DNA of 64,000 bases from JABDIP01 sp965250245 (GCA_965250245.1 OZ252296.1:4278001-4342000); one strand, 5' to 3'; shown: positions 53,483 to 63,115, numbered from the stretch's first letter. Program-made: numbers and translations. The notes: a model not told the origin generated them from the letters alone.

Positions 53483-54784
53483 ATGTCCGTTGAGTATCTG
53501 AAGAAGGCCGTCAAGACGGCGGCGACCGACGACCAGCAAGTCGGCAGGACCGTGGCCGACATGCTGGCCGCGATCGAGGCCGGCGGCGAGGAGAAGGCCA
53601 TCGCCTATGCCCGCGACTTCGATCGCTGGGACGGCGAGATCGTCGTCTCCCGCGACGCGCTGGCCGGCGCCGCCGACCGCGTGTCGGACCGGTTGAAGGA
53701 CGATATCCGCTTCGCCCATGACCGGGTCCGCCGCTTCGCCGAGGCGCAGCTGGCCAGCCTGTCGGAGTTCGAGGTCGAGCTGCAGCCGGGCCTGCACGCC
53801 GGGCAGAAGCTGATCCCGGTCCAGGCGGCCGGCTGCTACGTGCCGGGCGGGCGCTACTGCCATGTCGCCTCGGCGATCATGAGCACCACGACCGCCAAGG
53901 TCGCCGGCGTCGACCACGTCATCGCCGCCTCGCCGCCGCGCGACGCCGACGGCATCCACCCGGCGGTGCTCTACGCCATGGACCTGGCCGGCGTGGACAC
54001 GGTGCTGACCATGGGCGGCGTGCAAGCGGTCGCGGCGATGGCGTTCGGCCTGTTCACCGGTCGCCCGGCAGACATCCTGGTGGGCCCGGGCAACCAGTTC
54101 GTCGCCGAGGCCAAGCGTCTGCTCTACGGCCGGGTCGGCATCGACCTGTTCGCCGGCCCGTCGGAAATCCTGGTCATCGCCGACGAGACCGCCGACCCGG
54201 AGATCGTCGCCATCGACCTGGTCGGCCAGGCGGAACACGGGCCGAACTCGCCGGCCTGGCTGATCACCACCTCCCGCGACCTCGCCGACACGGTGATCGC
54301 CCGCATGCCGGCGCTGATCGCCGACCTGCCGGAGCAGAACCGGCTGAACGCCGAGGCGGCCTGGCGCGACTATGGCGAGGTGATCCTGGCCGACAGCCGC
54401 GAGGCCGCCGCCGAAGCCAGCGACCGCTACGCGTCGGAGCATCTGGAGGTGCACGCGGCCGACCCGGACTGGTGGCTCGCCACCCTGCGCAATTACGGCT
54501 CGCTGTTCCTCGGCGAGGAGACCACGGTCGCCTTCGGCGACAAGACCTCGGGGCCGAACCACATCCTGCCGACCAAGGGCGCCGGCCGCTATACCGGTGG
54601 CTTGAGCGTCGGCAAGTTCATCAAGACGGTCACCTATCAGCGCATGTCGCGCGAGGCGACCCGCACCGTCGGCACGGTCACCGCCCGCATGTCGCGCCTG
54701 GAGGGTATGGAAGCGCATGCCCGGACAGCCGATTGCCGCCTCGGCAAGTACTTCGCCGGCGAGCAGTTCGACCTCGCGGGCTAG
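53483..54784 (+). CDS. hpsN: Sulfopropanediol 3-dehydrogenase-like (HpsN, histidinol dehydrogenase family)
   Basis: A 433-residue NAD-dependent, zinc-binding dehydrogenase. It carries IPVQAAGCYVPGGRYCHVAS, LTMGGVQAVAAMAFGLFTG, VGPGNQFVAEAKRLLYG, GQAEHGPNSPAW with the Gln/His metal ligands, and SGPNHILPTKGAGRYTGGLS with the Asp/His ligands. The sequence reads like HpsN (R-DHPS 3-dehydrogenase, giving sulfolactate) rather than biosynthetic HisD, and there are no his genes nearby. It follows a TRAP transporter and precedes an SDR and a zinc dehydrogenase, the HpsO and HpsP roles in DHPS catabolism. Confidence 0.78.
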   Translation: MSVEYLKKAVKTAATDDQQVGRTVADMLAAIEAGGEEKAIAYARDFDRWDGEIVVSRDALAGAADRVSDRLKDDIRFAHDRVRRFAEAQLASLSEFEVELQPGLHAGQKLIPVQAAGCYVPGGRYCHVASAIMSTTTAKVAGVDHVIAASPPRDADGIHPAVLYAMDLAGVDTVLTMGGVQAVAAMAFGLFTGRPADILVGPGNQFVAEAKRLLYGRVGIDLFAGPSEILVIADETADPEIVAIDLVGQAEHGPNSPAWLITTSRDLADTVIARMPALIADLPEQNRLNAEAAWRDYGEVILADSREAAAEASDRYASEHLEVHAADPDWWLATLRNYGSLFLGEETTVAFGDKTSGPNHILPTKGAGRYTGGLSVGKFIKTVTYQRMSREATRTVGTVTARMSRLEGMEAHARTADCRLGKYFAGEQFDLAG

Positions 54785-54791
54785 GACCGGG

Positions 54792-55553
54792 GTGCGGCAC
54801 CTCTTCGATCTCGGCGGGCGCGTCGCGGCGGTGACCGGCGCCAGTTCCGGCATCGGCCGGGCGATCGCCATCGCCTTGGCCGGGGCCGGCGCAGCGGTCG
54901 TGTGCGTCGCCCGCCGGGAGGACGCGCTGGCCGACACCGTGCGTGAGATTGAGAGCGCGGGCGGTCAGGCCGCCGCGATCACCGGCGATCTGTCGGACCA
55001 TCGCGGGGTGGCACCGGTCGCCGAGGCCATGGCCGGGCCGTTCGGCGATCCCGACATCCTGGTCAACGCGGCCGGGATCAATCCCCGCGAGCCGGCCGAG
55101 GCGATCACGCCGGAAAGCTGGGACCGCACCCTCGCGCTGAACCTGTCGACGCCGTTCTTCCTGGCCAGGGCTTTGGTGTCGGCAATGTCCAGGAAAGGCT
55201 GGGGCCGGATCATCAACATCGCCTCGCTGCAATCCGAGCGCGCCTTCCCGAACTCGATCCCCTATGGCGCCTCGAAGGGCGGGGTCGCGCAGTTGACGCG
55301 CGCCATGGCCGAGGCCTGGTCGGCGGAGGGCATCCTGTGCAACGCCATCGCGCCCGGATTCTTCCCAACGGCATTGACGGCAGCGGTTTTCGACGACGCC
55401 GAGGCGGCCGACCGCAATGCCCGCCAGACCGCGATCGGCCGCAACGGGCGGCTGGAGGACCTGCACGGGGTGGCGATCTTCCTGGCCGCGCCGGCGTCGG
55501 ACTACATTACCGGCCAAATCCTCTATGTGGATGGCGGCTTCACCGCCAAGTAG
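54792..55553 (+). CDS. Short-chain dehydrogenase, HpsO-like
   Basis: A 253-residue NAD(P)-dependent SDR. The coenzyme loop is VTGASSGIGRAIAIALAGAG, NAAGINPREP follows, and the catalytic Ser and Tyr-x3-Lys lie in IASLQS and PYGASKGGVAQ. The start is GTG at 54792 with GGACCGGG upstream, 7 bases after the hpsN-like stop. In the known DHPS pathway an SDR and a zinc enzyme interconvert DHPS enantiomers; that role is inferred from context here. Confidence 0.85.
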   Translation: MRHLFDLGGRVAAVTGASSGIGRAIAIALAGAGAAVVCVARREDALADTVREIESAGGQAAAITGDLSDHRGVAPVAEAMAGPFGDPDILVNAAGINPREPAEAITPESWDRTLALNLSTPFFLARALVSAMSRKGWGRIINIASLQSERAFPNSIPYGASKGGVAQLTRAMAEAWSAEGILCNAIAPGFFPTALTAAVFDDAEAADRNARQTAIGRNGRLEDLHGVAIFLAAPASDYITGQILYVDGGFTAK

Positions 55554-55570
55554 GACGGAACCCGAACCCG

Positions 55571-56563
55571 ATGAAAGCGCTGGTCTACACCGCCCCGGAA
55601 GAGGTCACCTACCGCGACGAGCCGGAGCCCGAGCCGGCCCCGGGAGACGCGGTCGTCCGGATCGACTCCGTCGGCATCTGCGGCTCGGACATGCACGCCT
55701 TCCACGGCAAGGACCCGCGCCGGGTGCCGCCTTTGATCCTGGGCCACGAGGCGGCGGGCGTGGTCGAATCCGGTGCGCAGGAAGGCCGCCGTGTGGTCAT
55801 CAACCCGCTGATCAGCTGCGGGACTTGCGACGACTGCCTGGGCGGGCGCTCGAACCTCTGCGCCGACCGTCAACTGATCGGCATGGCCATTCCCGGCGCC
55901 TTCGCCGAACGGGTCGCCGTTCCCGAGCGCAATTTGATCCCGATGCCCGACGGCATGGACCCGGCCATCGCGGCCCTGACCGAGCCCGCCGCGACCTCGC
56001 TGCACGCGGTCAACCTGGCCGCGCGGGCGGCGCACCGGCCGCTCAGCGAGTCGCGGGCCCTGGTGCTGGGCGGCGGCTCGATCGGCCTGTTCGCGGCCCT
56101 CTGCCTGAAACGCCACGGCTGCACCGACATCGCGCTCGGCGACACCAACCCGCTGCGCCGACAGACGGCGGAGCAGATCGGCGTGGCGCGGGTCTATGAC
56201 CCGCTGGCCGGCGGCGGCCCGCCCGATCCGGACTCGATCGACGTGGTGGTCGACGCGGTCGGCACCGCCGCCACTCGGCAGGCGGCCATTGCCGCTGTGC
56301 GCCCCGGAGGTGTGGTCATGCATATCGGCCTGCTGGACAGTGCGGGCGAGATGGATGTGCGCAAGATGACCCTGTCCGAGATCACCTTCATCGGCACCTA
56401 CACCTATTCCATGGTCGACCTGCGCGCCGCCCTCGACGCCCTGCACACCGGGGGCCTCGGCGACCTCGACTGGATCGACCGGCGCGCCCTGTCCGACGGG
56501 GCAGCCGCCTTCCACGACCTCGACGCCGGCCGCGCGGCGCCGAAGATCATCCTGAAGCCATAG
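55571..56563 (+). CDS. Zinc-dependent alcohol dehydrogenase, HpsP-like
   Basis: A 330-residue MDR enzyme. Catalytic zinc ligands are in GICGSDMHAFHG and GHEAAG, structural zinc is held by CGTCDDCLGGRSNLC, and the Rossmann loop is LVLGGGSIGLFAALCL. It is last of the cluster, 17 bases after the SDR. Together the three dehydrogenases fit conversion of DHPS enantiomers to sulfolactate; the desulfonating enzyme is not in the window. Confidence 0.87.
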   Translation: MKALVYTAPEEVTYRDEPEPEPAPGDAVVRIDSVGICGSDMHAFHGKDPRRVPPLILGHEAAGVVESGAQEGRRVVINPLISCGTCDDCLGGRSNLCADRQLIGMAIPGAFAERVAVPERNLIPMPDGMDPAIAALTEPAATSLHAVNLAARAAHRPLSESRALVLGGGSIGLFAALCLKRHGCTDIALGDTNPLRRQTAEQIGVARVYDPLAGGGPPDPDSIDVVVDAVGTAATRQAAIAAVRPGGVVMHIGLLDSAGEMDVRKMTLSEITFIGTYTYSMVDLRAALDALHTGGLGDLDWIDRRALSDGAAAFHDLDAGRAAPKIILKP

Positions 56564-56596
56564 ATATGGCGCCCGCCAATCCCTTGGATCCGCTCA

Positions 56597-56800
56597 ATGA
56601 CCATTGAGAAACGCTCCGTCCTGGTCGCCGGCCACCGCACCAGCGTGTCGCTTGAGCCGGAGTTCTGGGAGGCCTTGAAGTCGATCGCCGCCGATCGGGG
56701 CGCCTCGCTGAATCAGCTCATCGCCGGCATCGACGCCGATCGCAACGGCAACCTCTCCAGCGCCATCCGCATCTTCGTGCTGAAGAGCCTGCAGGGCTGA
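56597..56800 (+). CDS. Ribbon-helix-helix protein
   Basis: A 67-residue protein with the RHH_4 pattern: KRSVLVAGHRTSVSLEPEFW, ALKSIAADRGASLNQLIAGI, and AIRIFVLKSL. Dimeric DNA-binding proteins of this size act as small transcription factors. It follows the zinc dehydrogenase by 33 bases, and converges with the LacI gene, 3 bases apart. Its target is unknown. Confidence 0.85.
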   Translation: MTIEKRSVLVAGHRTSVSLEPEFWEALKSIAADRGASLNQLIAGIDADRNGNLSSAIRIFVLKSLQG

Positions 56801-56803
56801 GGA

Positions 56804-57808
56804 TCAGCCGCGCTCGATCAACTCGGTCTTCACGACCTCCTGCAGCGCCTCGGCCGGCTCACCGTCGATGCGGCGGAGCAGGAACTCCGCCAGCCGTCGG
56901 CCGGCGGCGTGCAGGGAGAAGTAACAGGCGCTGACCGGCGGGTTGAGATAGGCGGTCAGCTGCGTGCCGTCGCGGCTGACGACATCGATGCCCGCATCCG
57001 GCACGAGACCCGCCTCGCGCAATCCGCTGAGCACGCCGAGCGTGGCGACCTCGTTGGCGCAGACGAAGCCGGTCGGCGGGTCGGGGTGGCGGCGCATGTC
57101 CAGCGCGGCCTCGCGGCTGCCGGCGGCCCCGAGCTCGCCATGCGCCCGCAGGGCCGTATCCACCGAAACGCCGGCCTCGGCATGGGCGCGGAAATAGCCG
57201 GCCAGCCGGTGCCGGGTATAGAGGTAGTCCAGGTCGCGATCGATCAGAGCGATGCGGCGATGGCCCTTGCGCAGCAGCAGGGCGGTTGCCTGATAGGCCG
57301 CATTCTCGTTGTCGATGTCGAAATGGGCGTGCGGTGTGAACAGCTCGGTGCGGCCGAAAGTCACGAAAGGCACGCCCCGCTCCAGAAGGTACTTCGCCCG
57401 ATCGTCCTGGGGCCGGGTCATGTCGAAGATGATGCCGTCGGAAAGGCCGGCCTCGACCACCCGCCGCACCGGGGCGAGCGCATCCATGCCCGGCAGGAAC
57501 GGCACCGCGGTCAGGCTGTAGGGCGTGCCCTCCAGTACCGAATGGATGCCCTGCATCAGCGCCACCGAGCCGGCATCGCCGACCTCCTCCGCCCGTGGTG
57601 CCGCGAGCATGGAGTAGATCGTGAACGTGCGGCCGGTGCGCAGCTTGATGCCGCTGAGATGCGGCACATAGCCCAGCGCGTCGGCGGCCTCCTTCACCCG
57701 CGCGATGGTGTCCGCGTGGACCTCCGGGCCGTCCTTCAGGGCGCGCGAGACTGTCGTCACCGATAGATCGAGGTGACGGGCCAGGGTCTTGAGGGTCGCG
57801 CGCCCCAT
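56804..57808 (-). CDS. LacI-family regulator, probably of the beta-glucosidase
   Basis: A 334-residue repressor. The helix-turn-helix is TLKTLARHLDLSVTTVSRAL at the very start, with the hinge VKEAADALGYVPHLSG and the ligand domain after it. It lies directly downstream of the GH1 gene on the same strand (10 bp apart), so it is likely co-transcribed and controls sugar genes here. Confidence 0.88.
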   Translation of the reverse strand: MGRATLKTLARHLDLSVTTVSRALKDGPEVHADTIARVKEAADALGYVPHLSGIKLRTGRTFTIYSMLAAPRAEEVGDAGSVALMQGIHSVLEGTPYSLTAVPFLPGMDALAPVRRVVEAGLSDGIIFDMTRPQDDRAKYLLERGVPFVTFGRTELFTPHAHFDIDNENAAYQATALLLRKGHRRIALIDRDLDYLYTRHRLAGYFRAHAEAGVSVDTALRAHGELGAAGSREAALDMRRHPDPPTGFVCANEVATLGVLSGLREAGLVPDAGIDVVSRDGTQLTAYLNPPVSACYFSLHAAGRRLAEFLLRRIDGEPAEALQEVVKTELIERG

Positions 57809-57818
57809 GGCCGTGGCG

Positions 57819-59174
57819 TCAGCCGGCCCGTCGGACCGGCTCGAACGCCTCCACCGCGTTCTCGCCGATGATGCGGCTCAGATGGTGGAACGAGGCCTTC
57901 GGGTTGCGCGCCAGGGTCTCGAAATCGACATGGACGATGCCGAACTTCTTGGCGTAGCCCTCGGCCCATTCGAAATTGTCCATCAGCGACCAGACGAAGT
58001 AGCCGCGCACATCGTGGCCGCGCTCGATCCCGTCCAGCAGGGCGTTGATGTAGCCGCTGAAGAAGTCGACGCGGTTCTGGTCGTCGACCACGCCGTCCGG
58101 CCCGACCGTGTCGGCAAAGGCAGCGCCATTCTCGGTGATGTAGATCGGCGGCATGTCACCGTAGCGTTCCTTCAGGTCGTCGAACTGCTCGACCATCGCC
58201 GTCGGGTCGATCTGCCACTGCATCTCGGTGATCGGCACGTCGCCGGGCGGCGGGATGTCCTGGACCCCGAAGATGCGGTTCGGGTCGGGCGCGGCGTACA
58301 TGCGGTTGTAGTGGTTCATGCCGAAATAGTCGGGACGCTGGCCGATCAGCTCCATGTCGCCGGACTGCACGTAGGGCGCCAGTTCCTCGGCGATCAGCTC
58401 CGGATAGCGGCCCAGCATGATCGGATCGCACATGACCCGCCGCCACAGGCAGTCGACCCAGTCCGCCGCGCGCTCGTGCTCGGCATCGTCCCGGGCGGGG
58501 TGCACCGGCCCCAGCGAGATGATCGGCCCCTGCCGGATGGCGGCGTCAACGGATCGCACCGCCTGGACACACAGCCCGTAGGCCAGGTTGATGTGGTGGA
58601 TCGCGGCCAGGGTCTCATCACGGCTGCGGGCGCCCGGCGCATGCACGCCGGCGTCGTAGGCGACCCAGGGCAGCACGTTGGGCTCGTTGATCGGGGCGCT
58701 GTGGCGAACCCGGTCGCCCAGCCGCCGCATGACGGTCTCGCTGTAATCGGCGAAACGATAGGACGTGTCGCGGTTGCGCCAGCCGCCGGCATCCTCCAGC
58801 GCCTGCGGCATGTCCCAGTGGTGCAGGCAGATCCACGGGTCGATGCCGGCCGCCAGCAGCGCATCGACCAGCCGGTCGTAGAAGGCGAGGCCGGCCTCGT
58901 TGGCGGAGCCGCGGCCCTCCGGGAAGATCCGCGACCAGCCGGTGGAAAAGCGATAGGCGCCGACCCCGAGCTGCCCCATCAGGGCGATGTCCTCGGGATA
59001 GCGATTGTAGTGGTCGCAGGCGATGTCGCCGCTGTCGCCGTTATGGGTGCGGCCCGGCGTGTGGCTGAACGTATCCCACACGGTCGGGCCGCGGCCATCG
59101 GCCCTGACGGCGCCCTCGATCTGGTAGGCCGAGGCCGCCGTGCCCCAAACGAACCCTTCCGGAAACCGTCGCAT
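57819..59174 (-). CDS. GH1 beta-glucosidase
   Basis: A 451-residue (beta/alpha)8 glycosidase, cytoplasmic. It begins FPEGFVWGTAASAYQIEGAV, and has the acid/base Glu in INEPNVLPWVAYDAGVHAPG near residue 165 and the nucleophile Glu in YITENGAAFAD near residue 355. The residue before INEP is Pro where Thr is usual, a small deviation. It hydrolyses beta-glucosides or related disaccharides. It heads a two-gene unit with the LacI gene. Confidence 0.92.
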   Translation of the reverse strand: MRRFPEGFVWGTAASAYQIEGAVRADGRGPTVWDTFSHTPGRTHNGDSGDIACDHYNRYPEDIALMGQLGVGAYRFSTGWSRIFPEGRGSANEAGLAFYDRLVDALLAAGIDPWICLHHWDMPQALEDAGGWRNRDTSYRFADYSETVMRRLGDRVRHSAPINEPNVLPWVAYDAGVHAPGARSRDETLAAIHHINLAYGLCVQAVRSVDAAIRQGPIISLGPVHPARDDAEHERAADWVDCLWRRVMCDPIMLGRYPELIAEELAPYVQSGDMELIGQRPDYFGMNHYNRMYAAPDPNRIFGVQDIPPPGDVPITEMQWQIDPTAMVEQFDDLKERYGDMPPIYITENGAAFADTVGPDGVVDDQNRVDFFSGYINALLDGIERGHDVRGYFVWSLMDNFEWAEGYAKKFGIVHVDFETLARNPKASFHHLSRIIGENAVEAFEPVRRAG

Positions 59175-59441
59175 CGCATGTTCTCCTGCCGTGGGCCGGC
59201 GCGCCGAGCCGTCAATCTGAACGTTCAGATAGAATATTCGGCGCCGCGCTTACCACACCTTGTTTACCTTGGAAAGCCCCAATTCGACTTGCTGTCGTAA
59301 CGTTACGATTGATATCATCGATTTCGATGGGGACGCCGCCGCGAACGGACGTTAGTGTGTGAGGGATCGCGCGCACCGCTCATGCTCACGACGGCACCCG
59401 ATACCCGCCCCAGGACCCGCCCCGACCGACCGGAGATCAGG

Positions 59442-60221
59442 ATGACTTCTTCGCCCTGGCAGCTTTCGCTGCAGCTCTACAGCCTGCGCCTTGAGGGCGA
59501 CCTGCCGGCGCAGCTCGACATCGCCCGCAACAGCGGGTTTCGCATCGTCGAGACCATCGGATCGCATCTGACTGACGCCGCGCAGACCCGGGCGCTCCTG
59601 GACGCGCGCGGCCTGGCTGCCCAGTCCGGGCATGTGTCGATGGACGCGCTGCGCAACAGCTTCGACGAGACCATCTCCGCGGCCAAGACCGTCGGGCTGT
59701 CGCTGCTGGCGATGCCGGCGATGCCGCCGGACCAGCGGTCCCTCGACGCCGATGGCTGGCGCGCGCTCGGGGCCGAACTGGGCGGCATGGCCGCGCGCAT
59801 GGCAGATGCCGGCCTGGCCCTGGCCTATCACAACCATGACTGGGAGATGGTGGACGTCGGCGACGACCTGGCGCTGGGGCTGCTGCTCGACGCCGGAGCT
59901 AACGGCGGGCTGCGCTGGCAGGCGGATCTGGCCTGGGCGATCCGGGGCGACCGGGATCCGGCCGTGCTGATCGACCGCTTCGGCGACCGGCTGGCCAGCG
60001 TGCACGTCAAGGACATCGCGCCGGCCGGCGAGTCGGAGGACGAGGATGGTTGGGCCGATGTCGGTCACGGCACCGTGGACTGGGCCGATCTGTGGCGCCG
60101 CTGCGGCGGCACTGACGCCCGGCTGATGGTGGCCGAGCACGACAACCCGTCCGACGGCGCCCGCTTCGCCCGCCGCACCTTCGCCGCCATGAACGCCCTG
60201 GCCAAGGAGTCGGTCGCGTGA
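59442..60221 (+). CDS. Sugar phosphate isomerase/epimerase-like TIM barrel
   Basis: A 259-residue protein of the xylose-isomerase-like superfamily. It has QLSLQLYSLRLEGDLPAQLD at the start, the ligand Glu in RIVETIGSHL, AYHNHDWEMVD near residue 128, the SVHVKDIAP strand near residue 190 and VAEHDNPSDG at the end. It overlaps the next gene by four bases (GTGA), so they act as a pair, possibly in inositol- or keto-sugar catabolism. The substrate is unknown. The ATG 59442 has CGGAGATCAGG upstream. Confidence 0.85.
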   Translation: MTSSPWQLSLQLYSLRLEGDLPAQLDIARNSGFRIVETIGSHLTDAAQTRALLDARGLAAQSGHVSMDALRNSFDETISAAKTVGLSLLAMPAMPPDQRSLDADGWRALGAELGGMAARMADAGLALAYHNHDWEMVDVGDDLALGLLLDAGANGGLRWQADLAWAIRGDRDPAVLIDRFGDRLASVHVKDIAPAGESEDEDGWADVGHGTVDWADLWRRCGGTDARLMVAEHDNPSDGARFARRTFAAMNALAKESVA

Positions 60222-61342
60222 GCACCAAGGATCCCATCACCATCGGCCTCATCGGCTGCGGCAACATCAGCGGCACCTATCTGCAGCGGGCGCCGGAATT
60301 CGACGCGATCCACCTCAAGGCCTGCGCCGACGCCGATGCCGAGCGCGCGGACGCCGCGGCGGCGGAGTACGGCGTCGCGGCGATGACGCCGGAGGCACTC
60401 CTGGCGGACCCGGAGATTGCGCTGGTCATCAATCTGACCCCACCCCTGGCTCATGCCGAGGTCGGCCACCAGATCCTGGCCGCCGGCAAGCACCTCTATT
60501 CGGAGAAGCCGTTGGCGGCAACGGCCGCGGAAGCGCGCGGGTTGCTGGACGCGGCGGATGCGGCGGGACTGCGGGTCGGCTGCGCCCCGGACACTTTCTT
60601 GGGCGGCGGCCACCAGCATGCCCGCAAGCTGGTCGACGACGGCGCCATCGGCCGGCCGATCGGCGGCTCCGCCCGCTTCCTGACCCACGGCATGGAGCAC
60701 TGGCATCCCAATCCGAGCTTCTTCTTCAAGCCCGGCGGCGGGCCGTTGCTGGATATCGGCCCGTACTACCTGACGGCCATGATCAACCTGCTGGGCCCGG
60801 TCTCGGCGGTGACGGCCCATGCCACCCGGGGCTTGGACGAGCGGATCGTCACCAGCCAGCCGCGCCATGGCGAGCGCATTGCGGTGGAGGTTCCGACCCA
60901 TGTGGAGGGCGTGCTGGAATTCGCCAACGGCGCACTCATCTCGCTGACCACGACGTGGGACATCTGGCCCTTCGAGCGCTACCGCCTCGAGCTGTTCGGC
61001 ACCGAGGGCTCGATGCAGATGCCAGACCCGAATTTCTTCGGCGGCCTCATCAGGCTGACCAAGGACGGGGCAACGATCGAGGAATTGGCGCCCGACGGCT
61101 TCGACTACGCCACGCCCAACCTGACCCAGGGGTCCGGTGCGTCGGTCGCCAACTACCGCATCATCGGCGTGGTCGACATGGCCGAGGCGATCCGCGACGA
61201 GCGCCCGCACCGCGCAAGCGGCGCGCTGGCCTATCACGTCCTGGAAGTGCTCGAGGGCCTGCTGCTCTCGTCGGACGAAGGCCGCAAGATCGCCATCGAA
61301 AGCACCTGCGACCGGCCGGCCCCGATGGACCCGGCGGGCTGA
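60218..61342 (+). CDS. Gfo/Idh/MocA oxidoreductase
   Basis: A 374-residue NAD(P)-dependent sugar dehydrogenase. The Rossmann loop is GLIGCGNISGTYLQRAPEFD, with the EKPLA motif near residue 91 that carries the conserved Lys, and GGGPLLDIGPYYLTAMINLL with the catalytic-side Asp and Tyr-like residues near 170. Close relative of the truncated gene at the window end. Operon with the isomerase-like gene. Confidence 0.9.
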   Translation: MSTKDPITIGLIGCGNISGTYLQRAPEFDAIHLKACADADAERADAAAAEYGVAAMTPEALLADPEIALVINLTPPLAHAEVGHQILAAGKHLYSEKPLAATAAEARGLLDAADAAGLRVGCAPDTFLGGGHQHARKLVDDGAIGRPIGGSARFLTHGMEHWHPNPSFFFKPGGGPLLDIGPYYLTAMINLLGPVSAVTAHATRGLDERIVTSQPRHGERIAVEVPTHVEGVLEFANGALISLTTTWDIWPFERYRLELFGTEGSMQMPDPNFFGGLIRLTKDGATIEELAPDGFDYATPNLTQGSGASVANYRIIGVVDMAEAIRDERPHRASGALAYHVLEVLEGLLLSSDEGRKIAIESTCDRPAPMDPAG

Positions 61343-61380
61343 TGGGAACCAGGGAAGATTGCTGAAGAATCTTTCTTAGC

Positions 61381-61520
61381 CCCCTCACCCTCCCACGCTA
61401 CGCGCGGGTCCCTCCCTCTCCCACAGGGGGAGAGGGGCAATTCCCATGGGCGCTGATTGATGCCCCTCTCCCCTTGTGGGAGAGGGAGGGACCCGCGGCG
61501 AAGCCGTGGGAGGGTGAGGG
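61381..61520. repeat. Palindromic CCCTCACCC repeat, subtype B
   Basis: 140 bp with CCCCTCACCC start and GGGTGAGGG end, CTCTCCCACAGGGGGAGAG-like inner arms, 38 bp downstream of the Gfo/Idh gene. Confidence 0.85.
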
Positions 61521-61566
61521 CTCTAGCGAAGACTCCTCATCAGCAGCGTTTGATTCGTGCCTCGAT

Positions 61567-61611
61567 TCATCGCGCCGCCCAAAGCAGGCCGCGGTTGACG
61601 AATTTCTTCAT
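61567..61611 (-). pseudogene. Remnant of a ThuA-family gene, 3' end only
   Basis: On the minus strand it reads MKKFVNRGLLWAAR and then a stop. This matches the C-terminus of the intact ThuA gene in the window (MKEILKRGLLWAAR, stop). Immediately upstream a TAG is in frame, so the copy is dead. It shows that a second ThuA-like gene once stood next to the Gfo/Idh gene. Confidence 0.65.
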
Positions 61612-61810
61612 CTACGTGCCAGCACCGCCGCAAGCCGGCGCGTTGCCGCATTCGGACCTACCACAACTCTCATGACTCCCGCCGGTCATGATTTCGCCTA
61701 AATGTAGGTGCAGGTATGCGACAACCACGACATAGAGCGTGTCCACCCATATGCGGTGGAATTGCCCGACGAGAGGCAGACAGGGAGCGAAGCAAAATCA
61801 GGAGACCCCC

Positions 61811-62194
61811 ATGAACGCCGCCCTTGAATTGACCCACGTCACGCTGACGAACAGATACGGCATGTCGTACGACTTCCGCCTGCTGCACCAGCGCGACGTT
61901 ATCCCAACGACGCCCGGCCTTTACGCCTTCGTGAAGATCGCGAAGTCGTCCCTCGGCCTGGTCCCGCCGCAGATCGATGTCGGCTACATAGGCAAGGCGC
62001 AGAATCTGCGCATGCGGCTGGTCGATCACGAAGTCGGCCCCGACGCCCGCAGATGGGGCATGACCCATGTCGCGGTCCTTGAGGCGCCTTTTTCGACCGA
62101 CGACCAGCGCGCCAGGACCGAGGCCGTGCTGATCAACAGCATCGATCCGCCGCTAAACAAGCAGCATCGGCGCGTTTTGCGTCCGGTCTTCTGA
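61811..62194 (+). CDS. GIY-YIG superfamily protein
   Basis: A 127-residue protein. The GIY-YIG-like core is PGLYAFVKIA followed by DVGYIGKAQNLRMRLVDHEV, and the helix end has Glu in ARTEAVLINSIDPPLN, the metal-ligand position. The Arg of the catalytic helix is also present (LRMRLVDH). It may be a nuclease or a degenerate domain. The ATG 61811 has CAGGAGACC upstream. The gene has no clear partner; a methyltransferase remnant lies behind it. Confidence 0.8.
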   Translation: MNAALELTHVTLTNRYGMSYDFRLLHQRDVIPTTPGLYAFVKIAKSSLGLVPPQIDVGYIGKAQNLRMRLVDHEVGPDARRWGMTHVAVLEAPFSTDDQRARTEAVLINSIDPPLNKQHRRVLRPVF

Positions 62195-62199
62195 CCAAA

Positions 62200-62420
62200 C
62201 GGATCTGACATGGGGCGGCGTAATGGCGTCGCCCCGAACAGCGGCAACCCATCCGCGCCTGTCGCCGGCGCCGCGCCCTCCGCCGCCACCAGCCGCGGAT
62301 CCGCGCGCAGCCGCGCGTCCGCCATGGCGGCATAGTCAGGGTTGAGCTCGACCCTGATGCAATCGGGCCCCAGCCAGTCAGCCACCAACGCCGTCGTGCC
62401 GGTGGCCAGAATGTAGGGTG
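62200..62420 (-). pseudogene. C-terminal remnant of a DNA methyltransferase
   Basis: On the minus strand, from 62415 down, the frame reads YILATGTTALVADWLGPDC, then IRVELNPDYAAMADARLRAD, like the end of N4/N6 DNA methyltransferases (GTGTT...LG.dcI.vELNPeYaamA). No N-terminal part or start is found upstream, so it is a 5'-truncated fragment. The frame runs on into the antisense of the GIY-YIG gene. Confidence 0.7.
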
Positions 62421-62452
62421 ACGCAGATGGGTATTCTGTTTTCTGTTCAGGC

Positions 62453-63094
<642 letters not shown>

Positions 63095-63115
63095 CCCGCT
63101 GTTCCCTTCCTGATG

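Larger units (their letters stand above)
61343..61810. other. 468-bp intergenic region with repeat and ThuA remnant
   Basis: It contains the CCCTCACCC repeat and a decayed ThuA 3' end (61567-61611). The rest up to 61810 should hold the promoter of the GIY-YIG gene; nothing else is recognisable. Confidence 0.55.

Noticed and set aside
53483..54784. Biosynthetic histidinol dehydrogenase HisD
   Set aside because: No other his genes nearby, and the sequence and its TRAP-SDR-zinc dehydrogenase context fit HpsN better.
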